A stretch of DNA of 64,000 nt from Niabella sp. (GCA_017744715.1 JAGIAT010000001.1:806001-870000); one strand, 5' to 3'. Positions 8,983 through 18,098 are shown, numbered from the stretch's first letter. The notes: generated by a model from the letters alone, not told the origin. Numbers and translations: made by a program.

Positions 8983-9951
8983 ATGTTGACTAAAAATGAT
9001 ATGATCGCCGCATTACTGGTCGTGTTAACGGGTATCACAGGCTCCTGTAAAAAGGATGATAACAAATTACCGGTGAACAATGCGCCGATCCCGCGTATAT
9101 TAACATTTGCGCCCGAAAATGCAGGTCCCGGGGATTTGCTCACTATTAAGGGATTGCATTTTTCTACGGATCCTGAAAAGAATATTGTCCGGTTTAACCA
9201 AATGGTAGTGGCGGCCCGGTCCGTAAGCGATACGGCCATCACCGTGGTGGTTCCGGAACTTACGGTAAAATCTGCCGGGGTAACAGTAAGAAGCAATGGT
9301 AAGATCTCTAACCGGAAAAACCTTAACCTGGTTCAGATCAAAAAGTTCCGGGATGATTTTAACCGGGCCAATGTGGCACTGGCAGATAACACGGTTGTGC
9401 CCAACCCTCTTGGCAGTGCCTGGGAAATTATAACCGGAAGATTTGCGCTGGAAAATAACCAGCTGGCCACGCATGCCGGAGGTGTGGAAACCTATATGTT
9501 GTATCGCGCCCCTGAAGTGGATATGAAAGCCGGGAATGATAATTTCTTTAAGCTTTCAGCATCGGTTACGGTTTCCGGCGGCGGTTCTTTTGGCGGAGTG
9601 ATCTTTAATGCGCAACCGGATAATAAACGGTTTTACCTGTTGAGAACGGCAGGTAAAATGGTGCAGCTGCTGAAAACCGGAAGCAATGGATTGGGCGATT
9701 GGGCCGCGATCATGATCAATGATAATTTTGAAGGATTTGCAGACAATAAAAAATACCGGGTAGATATCTCTTCTTCAACTGCCGGTAAGATCACGGTTAA
9801 ACTTTCCGATCCTGATACGAATGGTGTCATACTCGAACGTACGGTAGAAGATCCCAACCCCCACACAGGCGGTGTTCCCGGTTTTTATTATTTCGGATTA
9901 GCCAATCCTGTGAATATCTATTTTGATGATTTTTCGCTGGAGCTACAATAA
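8983..9951 (+). CDS. TIG/IPT-domain surface lipoprotein, probable glycan binder
   Basis: This 322-residue lipoprotein has a TGSC lipobox (Cys22). The start at ATG 8983 places a Lys in the n-region; ATG 9001 is also possible. An IPT/TIG immunoglobulin-like domain occupies about residues 38-110 (ILTFAPENAGPGDLLTIKG). The remaining 200 residues look like a concanavalin/laminin-G-like beta-sandwich (FRDDFNRANVAL, then GGSFGGVIFNAQPDNKRFY). SGBP-type proteins with such modules typically follow SusD genes and bind the target glycan at the surface. That role is inferred from position and architecture; no binding residues can be named. Confidence 0.75.
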   Translation: MLTKNDMIAALLVVLTGITGSCKKDDNKLPVNNAPIPRILTFAPENAGPGDLLTIKGLHFSTDPEKNIVRFNQMVVAARSVSDTAITVVVPELTVKSAGVTVRSNGKISNRKNLNLVQIKKFRDDFNRANVALADNTVVPNPLGSAWEIITGRFALENNQLATHAGGVETYMLYRAPEVDMKAGNDNFFKLSASVTVSGGGSFGGVIFNAQPDNKRFYLLRTAGKMVQLLKTGSNGLGDWAAIMINDNFEGFADNKKYRVDISSSTAGKITVKLSDPDTNGVILERTVEDPNPHTGGVPGFYYFGLANPVNIYFDDFSLELQ

Positions 9952-9963
9952 GTGTTAAAAAAA

Positions 9964-10035
9964 GAAGCTGCCGCAGCAGCCGTACAAAAACAACCATCCC
10001 GCGCCAGTGTGTTTGAATGGTTGATTACGGCAGCT
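9964..10035 (+). promoter_or_regulatory. Nested stem-loop element between lipoprotein genes
   Basis: An outer stem AGCTGCCG (9966-9973) pairs with CGGCAGCT (10028-10035) and extends to 10 bp with one mismatch. It encloses a second perfect stem CAACCAT (9991-9997) with ATGGTTG (10017-10023). No T-tract follows. It lies inside the operon, so an mRNA-processing, stability or attenuation role is possible. A partial terminator is the alternative. Confidence 0.4.
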
Positions 10036-10099
10036 CCGGCTGGTTATTAAAAATCCATCCGAGCGGAGTACATCCGGGAGGTAACCAAAAATAGTGCAG

Positions 10100-11086
10100 A
10101 TGAAATCGTTTATTTTATTAGTCGGATGCGTTCTGTTAACGGCCTGTGGCAGAAAAACAACAACGGTTACGGATACCGGACGGGAAAATAAAGAGGGCCT
10201 GGTATCATTATTTGCGGATCCGCAATTTGAAACCGGACTTTATTTAAAAGGGGATGTAAGCGGTGCACCTTCCGCCGGGGAATCGTTGTATCCCTTTGGG
10301 AAGAAAGGCACCAAACCTGCCTGGGAACTGGCAGAATGGGCCAGTAAATATTTATTGCATCAAAATGAAATGACCGATAATAACGGGGAAAAACGGTATG
10401 AAAACCGGGGTAAGCTGCTGACCCTTGTACGCGAGGGCAATACAACAAAGATCCGGATGGACGTTAAAGCTACTGCGGAATATGACCATCCGCGGAAAAG
10501 CGGGGAGGCCTGGCCCCACCTGCTGCTGGAACAGGCATTTGCGGTAAAGCCTTTTCTCAAATATACCGATAAACTGATCCTCACTTTTGAAGGACGCCTG
10601 GTAAACGCCGTTTCAGCTATGCCCGCCGGCAGCTTTAACCCGGATCTGCACACCGCCCAGTTCCAGCTGTTTATTACGTTGCAGAATCTGAATCCGCAAT
10701 CGCCCAGCTACGGAGAACTGGTATGGTTTGGCGTGCCTTTTTATGATTACCGGCACCGGCAGCTGCAGGTATATGCCGCGCAGGATATCGGAAAAGGCGA
10801 TGCTACCGGCATGTTTATATACAGCCTGGGTACCACGGATTATATGCAGGGCAGTTTTCACGACGGTAACTGGGTAAAGGTGGAAAAGGACCTGAAGCCG
10901 CTGATGGTAAAAGCGGTGAACCTTGCAAAGGAGCGGGGGTATCTTAAAGGAGCTACCCTGGATGATATCCGTATCGGAGGGATGAATATTGGCTGGGAAG
11001 TACCGGGCACTTTTGATGCAGGATTTGAATTCAGGGGGTTTGATCTGAAGTACCTGCCGCTAAAAGAAGGTAGCACCGGTAAATAA
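10100..11086 (+). CDS. Lipoprotein of unrecognised family, paralogue 1 of 3
   Basis: This 328-residue lipoprotein (MKSFILL start at 10100, lipobox LTAC, Cys16) belongs to no family I recognise. It resembles the next two genes. Shared landmarks are an early aromatic segment (WELAEWASKYLL), a central block HTAQ...LQNLNP followed by WFGVPFYDYR, an FHDGNW phrase, and the C-terminal GMNIGWEVPGTFDAGFEF. The predicted secondary structure is mostly beta, so a jelly-roll binding protein or enzyme is plausible. Its place between the SGBP-like gene and the esterase/rhamnosidase genes suggests surface or periplasmic glycan handling, but no function is assigned. Confidence 0.8.
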   Translation: MKSFILLVGCVLLTACGRKTTTVTDTGRENKEGLVSLFADPQFETGLYLKGDVSGAPSAGESLYPFGKKGTKPAWELAEWASKYLLHQNEMTDNNGEKRYENRGKLLTLVREGNTTKIRMDVKATAEYDHPRKSGEAWPHLLLEQAFAVKPFLKYTDKLILTFEGRLVNAVSAMPAGSFNPDLHTAQFQLFITLQNLNPQSPSYGELVWFGVPFYDYRHRQLQVYAAQDIGKGDATGMFIYSLGTTDYMQGSFHDGNWVKVEKDLKPLMVKAVNLAKERGYLKGATLDDIRIGGMNIGWEVPGTFDAGFEFRGFDLKYLPLKEGSTGK

Positions 11087-11119
11087 TCGTATCAGAAAAT
11101 GATCAGATAAAAAACAGGT

Positions 11120-12148
11120 ATGAAACAGAAAAATAAAAAAACGCTATTCCCGTTTTTTGCCCTTATGTTACTGATCGGTGCATGCACGCGCGAGGGTTCT
11201 TTTGATGCGGTAAATGATGCGGCACAGGAAATGCTGGCTGCGCCTAAAGGTAAAATTGGTCAGGCAATGACATCCGGTATCGGATTGCTTACAGACAACG
11301 CATTTCAGCAGGGGTTTAATGTACTGCATCCGGGATCGGGTGCACTGCAAGGCACGCTGCAATACCCCGGCGGGGTTACAGCACCCAAATGGAACCTGGC
11401 GCAGTGGTACAGCAGTTCAAGTATCTATGGTGCGGCGCCGGTAGTGCTTGGCTCCGGGTCTTATCGCTTTGCCAACGCAAATAAAGCCATTACCATTGGT
11501 CCTGTATCCTCAACGGATAGAACTCTTGTTTTTGCAATCAACGGGCAGAACGAATTTGGGAATAGCTACCGTACGGCTTCCCAGCCCTTCCCGCACCTGT
11601 TAGCCGATCAGCGGATTGCTGATCCTGATGGCTGGCTGGGAACGGCAACCCCTTTTTTGGGAGGTTTGGATAGCATGGTTTTTAATATAGATGCCCTGTT
11701 GCAATACCATGCACGCAATCAAAAAACGGGTTATGATCCCTCCATTCATGCGTTGCAGTATAGCTGCAGCTTTCTCATACAGAACTTGCGCGCAGGAAAC
11801 CCGGGTTACGGCAAATCCATGTATTTTTTGGTGATGTTGTTTGATGACCGTTATGCTTTGCCCGGCCTGGCCATTAACGAAGATATTTTCAGCGGGCGGC
11901 TTATTTATGACGTTGGCATTGCTCCGTTTACCGGCACCGGACTTATACAAGGTCAATGGAAGAACATTCACGGAAACCTGTTGCCCTATATAAAACAGGC
12001 ATTGACCGAAGCCTGGAGCCGGGGATATCTGCTGGAATCACAAAACTATAACGACTACAAACTGTCCCTGTTTACGATGGGGTTTGAATGTACCGGTTTA
12101 AATATAGGAACCATGCAAACAAAAAACCTGGATCTTGTTGCCTTCTGA
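11120..12148 (+). CDS. Lipoprotein of unrecognised family, paralogue 2 of 3
   Basis: The 342-residue lipoprotein has a LIGAC lipobox (Cys22). It aligns by eye with its two neighbours: WNLAQWYSSSSIY near the start, IHALQYSCSFLIQNL in the centre, then YGKSMYFLVMLFDDRY, and GQW...LLPYIKQAL near the end. It is the most diverged copy. The DYR of the others is DDRY, and the GWExPGTFD motif has become MGFECTGLNIGTM. If that motif is catalytic or binds ligand, this copy has probably changed function. It starts 33 bp after paralogue 1 and is presumably in the same transcript. Confidence 0.8.
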   Translation: MKQKNKKTLFPFFALMLLIGACTREGSFDAVNDAAQEMLAAPKGKIGQAMTSGIGLLTDNAFQQGFNVLHPGSGALQGTLQYPGGVTAPKWNLAQWYSSSSIYGAAPVVLGSGSYRFANANKAITIGPVSSTDRTLVFAINGQNEFGNSYRTASQPFPHLLADQRIADPDGWLGTATPFLGGLDSMVFNIDALLQYHARNQKTGYDPSIHALQYSCSFLIQNLRAGNPGYGKSMYFLVMLFDDRYALPGLAINEDIFSGRLIYDVGIAPFTGTGLIQGQWKNIHGNLLPYIKQALTEAWSRGYLLESQNYNDYKLSLFTMGFECTGLNIGTMQTKNLDLVAF

Positions 12149-12492
12149 TAACGGGGGTATATTGCTTGCATAAAAACGACCGGATGATTGCTGCGTTGTA
12201 TATTTTTCCACCCCGGGATCAGCTCGTTACAGATACGGTAAAGGCGGAGGCAGGCCCTTGGAAAAACGGGGGGCAGCGTATAATAACAAGAGGTTGTTAC
12301 GGGATACCGATGGTATGTTTAAAAACATCAAAAGAGCTGGCGCCGCTTTATGGAAGCCCGCCGCCTCCGGTTGGTACATTCGATTGATAAAAGATGCAAA
12401 CGGTGCGCAAAACAGGTATAATGATCGCAAGGTAGCAGGCTTTTATACCGGGCAATAATGATTTTTTACTGTAAACAGGAAACATATATAGA
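12149..12492 (+). other. Intergenic gap within the locus
   Basis: This 344 bp gap separates paralogues 2 and 3. Short open frames cross it (for example 12258-12458), but their translations have no hydrophobic segment, family likeness or plausible start. I see no convincing promoter, hairpin or RNA. It may carry an internal promoter for paralogue 3, or be a remnant of a decayed gene. Confidence 0.4.
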
Positions 12493-13515
12493 ATGCCAGG
12501 AGCAGGACATTTTTTAGTGGCGTGTATCGCTTTATATCCATGCCTTACCGGATGGGGCAGGCAGGTTGCCGGTAGTCATACGGGCGCGGTATGGGCCATT
12601 GCCGGTGAACGGGGTAAACCGGTTCCGGGAAAAGAACTGATCAGGGATGCCCGGTTCCGGCAGGGCTTTTCGCTGTCTCCCTTAACACCGGAGGAAGTAA
12701 TGGCTGCGGGCAGCTTTGATAAGGCAAGCAAGGGCTATTACTATTTTGAGAAAAAAGATCAAAAACCGGTTTGGGAATTTTGTCAGTGGGCAAGCAGGTA
12801 TTCATTGGAAGGTGCAGTACCGGAAAAAAATCCGGATCACAGCATAACATACCGCAATGCAGCGAAACAGATCATGCGTTACCGGAACGGAACCTTACAT
12901 ATAGGGGTTGCCACCAGTAAAGAATATACAAGGCCCAGGGAAGCAGGCGGTGCGTTTACCGGTTTTTTAATCCAGCAGGATTTTCCGGATCTGCCGGATA
13001 TCGGAAGCATGCAACATCTTTATTTTTCCGCGGCCCTGAAGATCGTAAAATGTGAGCGAAAAATGACGGACCAGGAATATGATCCCATCATACATACGGC
13101 GCAAACGCCCCTGTACTTTATATTGAAGAACAGGAATCCCCGGTCCAAAGACTATAATTATGCCATATGGCTGGGTGTACAATCCTTTGATTACCGGTAT
13201 CCGAAAATGAATCCCAATGAAGAGATCGGATTTGATAACGATACCCATATGTACATGTATAATATACCGCAGACGGCTGTTTGGGGAGCAAAGACAACCT
13301 TTCATGACCTCCAATGGCATAGGGCCCGGGTAGATCTGTTGCCCTCCGTATTACAGGCAATAGAATCCATGAGATCAAAAGGCGCTTTTCTGCACTCAGA
13401 GCTGTCGGACCTGGTGGTTGCAGGAATGAATTTTGGCTGGGAGTGCCCGGGAACGTTTGACGTAGCCCTGGAAGTACAGGGATTGAGTCTTCGGGTAGTG
13501 AATAAAAACCAATAA
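12493..13515 (+). CDS. Exported protein of unrecognised family, paralogue 3 of 3
   Basis: The 340-residue protein shares with paralogue 1 the blocks WEFCQWASRYSLEG, IIHTAQTPLYFILKNRNP, WLGVQSFDYRYP, FHDLQWHRARVDLLP and GMNFGWECPGTFDVALEV. The last matches paralogue 1 almost residue for residue, so these two copies probably keep the ancestral activity. The N-terminus (MPGAGHFLVACIALYPCLTGWG) is an odd signal peptide: hydrophobic but without a basic n-region, and with a lipobox-like LVAC at residues 8-11. A purine-rich AGGAAAC precedes the ATG. The function is unknown. It sits directly before the esterase and rhamnosidase genes. Confidence 0.8.
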   Translation: MPGAGHFLVACIALYPCLTGWGRQVAGSHTGAVWAIAGERGKPVPGKELIRDARFRQGFSLSPLTPEEVMAAGSFDKASKGYYYFEKKDQKPVWEFCQWASRYSLEGAVPEKNPDHSITYRNAAKQIMRYRNGTLHIGVATSKEYTRPREAGGAFTGFLIQQDFPDLPDIGSMQHLYFSAALKIVKCERKMTDQEYDPIIHTAQTPLYFILKNRNPRSKDYNYAIWLGVQSFDYRYPKMNPNEEIGFDNDTHMYMYNIPQTAVWGAKTTFHDLQWHRARVDLLPSVLQAIESMRSKGAFLHSELSDLVVAGMNFGWECPGTFDVALEVQGLSLRVVNKNQ

Positions 13516-13562
13516 CGATGTTTGACCTGGCGGTGACTAATAAAAACGATTAAAAATTGAGT

Positions 13563-15626
13563 ATGAAGATGGCTGTTCTGACAGGTGCATTAGCACTCTG
13601 TTTTTTGGGGTGCAATAACTCAGTAAAAGCACAAACCGGGTGGAAACAATTATCCGGAGCGTGGAATATATCCCCGAACCGGGTAAGCCCGATGGCGGGC
13701 AAGGACCGGTTATTTACGCTGCAGTATACGGGTTCTGCAAAAGAAATAGCCTGGGAATCGCTGTCGGTGGATTTTCGATTTGAAGACCGCTCTGCTAAAG
13801 GAGCGCTTGGTATGATGCTGAATATTGAGGCTCCGGATGACTATCAGTTATTGCGGATCGCCCCGGATACAGCGCGTTGCGTTCTTCAGCTGTTGCACCG
13901 GAAATACGGGTATTTCAGAATGTGGCAGGAAGTGATAGTGCCGGCAAAGCTGAGCGCTAACCAGGTATATACCGTTTCCATTGTAAAAGCACCGGCGGTA
14001 GACCTGGAAGACTGGCGGCCCTGGAAAATCATGATCCGCGAAAAGGGAAGCGGAACGATCCTGCTGAAACAAGGAGTATCCAACGATATGCCCGCATTTG
14101 GTTTGGGCCAGGTAGGACTGTATACCACGAGGCCGGATATTGCTTTTTCAGATTTTCAATGCATCCTTCAGCACCCCGAACAAAAAAACCGGGCCCTCGT
14201 ATTGCCATCCGTGTTTGCCGATAGGATGGTACTGCAGCATTCGCGGGTAAACCCGGTTTGGGGCAAGGCGGCTCCCGGAAGTGAAGTAGAAATACGCATT
14301 GCGGGAAAACGGCTGAAGACCCGCACCGGTAAAGATGGCAAATGGAAGATCGGGCTCCCCGCATTACCGGTAAATGACAGCTTGGATATGGAAGTGTGTT
14401 CTGAAAAAGACCGGATCCGGATCCGGAATATTGCAGTGGGAGAGGTATGGCTGGCTTCCGGGCAATCCAATATGGAAATGCGTACCTGGCAAAGCGATGT
14501 ATCTAAAACCATCACACAACGCAACAACGATCCTGGATTGCGGGTGTTTAAACAATCGCAGTGGCCGTCCGGGGATCCGGTTTTTTCATCTGGCGGGGAA
14601 TGGATCCTGGCAGATTCCGCTAACGTTATGGGCTGGTCGGCAATCGTCAGCAGCTTTGGAATCAACCTGAGGAAAACATTACATATGCCCGTTGGGATCA
14701 TTTGTGCTTATTGGGGCGGAACCGCCGTTGAAAGCTGGTTCCCCAGGGAAGAGCTGGCAAAGGATCCGGTTACGGCTCCGATCCTGGAGCGATACCATGC
14801 GTCCCTGGTTCATCTTGAAAAAGGGCTTCCTGTAGAAACCCGTTTCCCCTGGAGCTGGGATGTAGCCGGGCAAAGTCATACACCCGGTAATTTATACAAT
14901 GGCATGATTGCTCCGGTGGCGCCTTATTCCATTAAAGGCGTACTTTGGTACCAGGGCGAGTCCAACACGCAAAAAGCACGGCAATATGAGCACCTGTTTC
15001 CCCTGCTGATTGATACATGGAGAAAAAAATGGGATAATCCGGAGCTCCGTTTTTTTTATGTACAGCTGGCCGGCTATGATGGTAAACAGTCCGGCTCCGA
15101 AATCGAGTCGGCCTGGCCGCAGCTAAGGGATATTCAACGAAAGGTATTGGATAAAAAGAAACAGACCGGCATGGTTGTGGCCTTTCATCTGGGCGATTCG
15201 CTGGATATTCATCCGTACCGGAAAAACGAAATCGGATTGCGGCTGGCGAACCTGGCACTACACGATGCCTATGGATTTAAGAAGATCGTCAGTCGCGGTC
15301 CTTTGTTCACGCAGGCGTTGTTTAAAAACGGAGGGGCCACCATCCGGTTCAGGGAAACGGCTGAAGGGTTAACAACCGCTGCCGGCAAGCCCTTGGCGGG
15401 GTTTACCATTGCGGGGAATGACCAGGTCTTTTATCCGGCTGCAGCCGTTATTTCAAATGATGGAAAAACGGTAGTGGTATCTTCGGATAAGGTACCGGTT
15501 CCCGTGGCCGTACGATATGGCTGGGCCAACTATTCGCCGGAGGCAAACCTGGTGAACAGTGTCGGTTTGCCGGCATCGCCTTTCCGCACAGACAACTGGA
15601 GGCTATTGACCGATGATACTTTATAA
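13563..15626 (+). CDS. Sialate O-acetylesterase-like SGNH carbohydrate esterase with N-terminal beta-sandwich domain
   Basis: The 687-residue exported protein (start ATG 13563; hydrophobic segment ending LGCNNSVKAQ, with a lipobox-like FLGC) has two parts. Residues about 28-205 form a laminin-G/DUF1080-like beta-sandwich. From about 215 it is a sialate O-acetylesterase-type SGNH hydrolase: a VFADRMVLQH beta domain, then GEVWLASGQSNMEM with nucleophile Ser302. The block GVLWYQGESN and the DIH motif with Asp548/His550 complete the expected triad. Such enzymes remove acetyl groups from sugars, and many Bacteroidota members act on pectin or xylan rather than sialic acid. Its neighbour is a GH78 rhamnosidase, which fits deacetylation before chain cleavage. 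Confidence 0.88.
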   Translation: MKMAVLTGALALCFLGCNNSVKAQTGWKQLSGAWNISPNRVSPMAGKDRLFTLQYTGSAKEIAWESLSVDFRFEDRSAKGALGMMLNIEAPDDYQLLRIAPDTARCVLQLLHRKYGYFRMWQEVIVPAKLSANQVYTVSIVKAPAVDLEDWRPWKIMIREKGSGTILLKQGVSNDMPAFGLGQVGLYTTRPDIAFSDFQCILQHPEQKNRALVLPSVFADRMVLQHSRVNPVWGKAAPGSEVEIRIAGKRLKTRTGKDGKWKIGLPALPVNDSLDMEVCSEKDRIRIRNIAVGEVWLASGQSNMEMRTWQSDVSKTITQRNNDPGLRVFKQSQWPSGDPVFSSGGEWILADSANVMGWSAIVSSFGINLRKTLHMPVGIICAYWGGTAVESWFPREELAKDPVTAPILERYHASLVHLEKGLPVETRFPWSWDVAGQSHTPGNLYNGMIAPVAPYSIKGVLWYQGESNTQKARQYEHLFPLLIDTWRKKWDNPELRFFYVQLAGYDGKQSGSEIESAWPQLRDIQRKVLDKKKQTGMVVAFHLGDSLDIHPYRKNEIGLRLANLALHDAYGFKKIVSRGPLFTQALFKNGGATIRFRETAEGLTTAAGKPLAGFTIAGNDQVFYPAAAVISNDGKTVVVSSDKVPVPVAVRYGWANYSPEANLVNSVGLPASPFRTDNWRLLTDDTL

Positions 15627-15644
15627 ACGTAAAACACAACAGAG

Positions 15645-18023
15645 ATGGGCAGATGGAAGCTTTTGATTCTTTTTCTTATTTGCAGCAGCAGATTGCAGGG
15701 GCAACATACGATTGCATATGGCGCCTCCGAACAATGGCAGCGTCATCAATGGAATGCGCACTGGATCACCATTCCGCAGGAAGCCGGTTCGAAATATGAC
15801 TATGGCATTTATCGCTTCCGGAAAGCATTCAGTATGGACGCCATACCCGAAACCTTTGTGATCAACCTGTCTGGCGATCCCCGCTACGAGTTTTTTGTAA
15901 ACGGTATCCGCGTTTGCAGGGGACCGGCAAGGGGTGGTTTGTACAACTGGCATTATGAAACCATTGATATTGCCCTGTTCCTGAAAAAGGGAAGAAACCT
16001 TATTGCCGCCACCGTATGGAATTACGGAGAGTGGTCGCCGGGTGCACAAATTTCGCTGTATACCGGTTTTATTGTACAGGGCGAAACAGAACGGGAAGCC
16101 GTTGCAAATACAGATGGTACATGGAAAGTATATACCGACCCGTCGTTTAAACCCTCATTGGTATACCTGCAGGATGTGGGTCCGGGTGATGTCATTCAAG
16201 GGGCTACACATCCATGGAATTGGAATGCTGCCGGCTTTGATGATACGCAATGGAAAAATGCGGAAGTAAAAGAGCGCGGACAACCGGCCGGAACCGGAAC
16301 CCAGTACCTGCGGGCGTTAACACCCCGCAGCATTCCGTTAATGGAAGAACGGATGGAAGCGCCTATGAAAATACGCCGGAGTGAAGGAATGGATTTAAAA
16401 GGTGATTTTATATCCGGCAGGGAAGCGCTGAAGATTCCGCCGCATTCAAAGGTTTCGATACTGCTGGACCAGGAATATCTTACCAACGCCTACCCGGCAT
16501 TAACGGTAAGCAAGGGATCGCAGTCTAAAATTACCCTTACCTATTCAGAAGCCCTGTACCTGGATGCAGGGAATAAAGGGAACCGGAATGAAATAGCGGG
16601 TAAACAGATCAGGGGGTTTGTAGATGTATTTTACCCGGAAGGCGGGAACCGGCGCGTGTACAGCCCGCTTTGGTTCCGTACGTTCCGGTATATTCAGCTG
16701 GATATTGAAACAACAACACAGGAATTGCTCCTGCATTCCTTTGACCGGGAATTTACAGGATATCCGTTCAAAGAGAAGGGGCGCTTTTCCAGCAACGATC
16801 CCGCGCTGCAGGAGATATGGAAGGCGGGCTGGCGCACAGCAAGGCTTTGTGCAGGAGAAACCTATTATGATTGTCCTTATTACGAGCAACTTCAATATAC
16901 AGGCGATACCCGTATACAGGGACTGATCTCTTTATATGTAAGCGGCGATGACCGGCTGATGCGGAAAGCGATCACCGACCTCGCTTCCTCTGTAACGCCC
17001 GAGGGGATTTTGCTGAGTCGTTACCCGGCGCGGTACAATCAGGTGATCCCGCCCTTCTCACTTTACTGGATCAATATGTTGCATGATTACTGGATGCACC
17101 GGAATGATACAGCATTTGTGGCATCATACCTGCCGGTATTAAAAAGCATACTGAATTGGTTTGAGCATAAAATAGATCCGCAGACCGGTTTGCTGGGGCC
17201 TTTACCGCACTGGAATTTTGTAGACTGGTCGGTTGAATGGCCATGGAATGACCGGAAACCATTGGGCGGCACACCCCCCGCGGCCATCGGGGGGGGCTCG
17301 TCCATCCTTAGCCTGCAGCTGGCGTATGCGCTTACAGATGCGGCGGCACTCCTGGAGCATTTTAATGAAACCGTGCTGGCCTCAAAATATAAAAAACTGA
17401 AACAATCGCTTGGTGAAGCGGCCATGAAACAGTGCTTTGACCGGCAGCGGGGGCTGATGGCGGACGACCCTTCCTATAGCAGTTTCAGTCAGCATGCGTC
17501 GATTATGGCCATCCTTTCAGACGCGGTTAGTAAAGACCAGCAGCAGCGTGTATTTGAAACGCTGAATTCCGATCGTTCATTGACCCAGGCTACGGTCTAT
17601 TACCGCTTTTACCTGTTCCGGGCCATGAAAAAAGCAGGACTGGCAGATCAGTATACCGGCAGTCTTGATATATGGAAAACGATGTTGAAGAACGGGCTCT
17701 CCACCTTTGCCGAACAACCGGAACCCTCTCGTTCCGATTGTCATGCGTGGAGTGCCAGCCCGAACTATGATTTGCTGGCAACGGTTTGCGGCATTACGCC
17801 GGCAGCACCCGGGTTCCGCAAAGTGCATATAGCGCCCCACCTGGGAACACTAAAATGGGTAAAAGCCGCTATGCCGCATGCAGATGGGGAAATCAGCGTT
17901 TTCTTTGAACAGCGGCATGGCCGGTTAGCGGGCAGCATTACGCTTCCGCCTGGTTTGTATGGCGTGTTTGAATATAAAGGCGTTTCGAAGAAACTGGTTC
18001 CGGGTACCAATGACCTGAATTGA
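15645..18023 (+). CDS. Alpha-L-rhamnosidase, glycoside hydrolase family 78
   Basis: This 792-residue exported protein has a signal peptide ending near LQGQ. The N-terminal beta-sandwich carries the family phrase WNAHWITIP and YRFRKAF. The (alpha/alpha)6 catalytic domain contains DCPYYEQLQYTGD. There Asp409, Glu414 and Asp421 keep the 5- and 7-residue spacing of the substrate-binding/catalytic Asp-Glu-Asp set known from GH78 enzymes. Glu690 or Glu693 in FAEQPE, just before SDCHAWSASPNY, is the likely remaining catalytic Glu. It would release terminal L-rhamnose in the periplasm. It follows the esterase gene by 18 bp and ends at a shared terminator. Confidence 0.9.
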   Translation: MGRWKLLILFLICSSRLQGQHTIAYGASEQWQRHQWNAHWITIPQEAGSKYDYGIYRFRKAFSMDAIPETFVINLSGDPRYEFFVNGIRVCRGPARGGLYNWHYETIDIALFLKKGRNLIAATVWNYGEWSPGAQISLYTGFIVQGETEREAVANTDGTWKVYTDPSFKPSLVYLQDVGPGDVIQGATHPWNWNAAGFDDTQWKNAEVKERGQPAGTGTQYLRALTPRSIPLMEERMEAPMKIRRSEGMDLKGDFISGREALKIPPHSKVSILLDQEYLTNAYPALTVSKGSQSKITLTYSEALYLDAGNKGNRNEIAGKQIRGFVDVFYPEGGNRRVYSPLWFRTFRYIQLDIETTTQELLLHSFDREFTGYPFKEKGRFSSNDPALQEIWKAGWRTARLCAGETYYDCPYYEQLQYTGDTRIQGLISLYVSGDDRLMRKAITDLASSVTPEGILLSRYPARYNQVIPPFSLYWINMLHDYWMHRNDTAFVASYLPVLKSILNWFEHKIDPQTGLLGPLPHWNFVDWSVEWPWNDRKPLGGTPPAAIGGGSSILSLQLAYALTDAAALLEHFNETVLASKYKKLKQSLGEAAMKQCFDRQRGLMADDPSYSSFSQHASIMAILSDAVSKDQQQRVFETLNSDRSLTQATVYYRFYLFRAMKKAGLADQYTGSLDIWKTMLKNGLSTFAEQPEPSRSDCHAWSASPNYDLLATVCGITPAAPGFRKVHIAPHLGTLKWVKAAMPHADGEISVFFEQRHGRLAGSITLPPGLYGVFEYKGVSKKLVPGTNDLN

Positions 18024-18051
18024 AAGCATCACGGTATTGCCCGAAAAATAA

Positions 18052-18079
18052 AAAGCCGGACGTTTTTTCGTCCGGCTTT
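18052..18079. terminator. Bidirectional terminator between convergent genes
   Basis: A perfect 11-bp stem (AAAGCCGGACG, 18052-18062, with CGTCCGGCTTT, 18069-18079) encloses a T6 loop. The A-rich left flank gives a good T-tract for the minus-strand oxidoreductase operon and the weaker TTTATT tail serves the plus-strand rhamnosidase gene. Confidence 0.88.
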
Positions 18080-18098
18080 ATTCAATGCGTTTGCGGCA

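Noticed and set aside
12088..12458. Two short plus-strand frames in the gap between paralogues 2 and 3
   Set aside because: One overlaps the end of paralogue 2 in another frame, the other lacks hydrophobic or conserved features; neither has a ribosome site.
13563..15626. Assigning sialic acid as substrate of the esterase
   Set aside because: No sialidase, NanA or sialic acid transporter is present; the neighbouring GH78 points to rhamnose-containing glycans instead.
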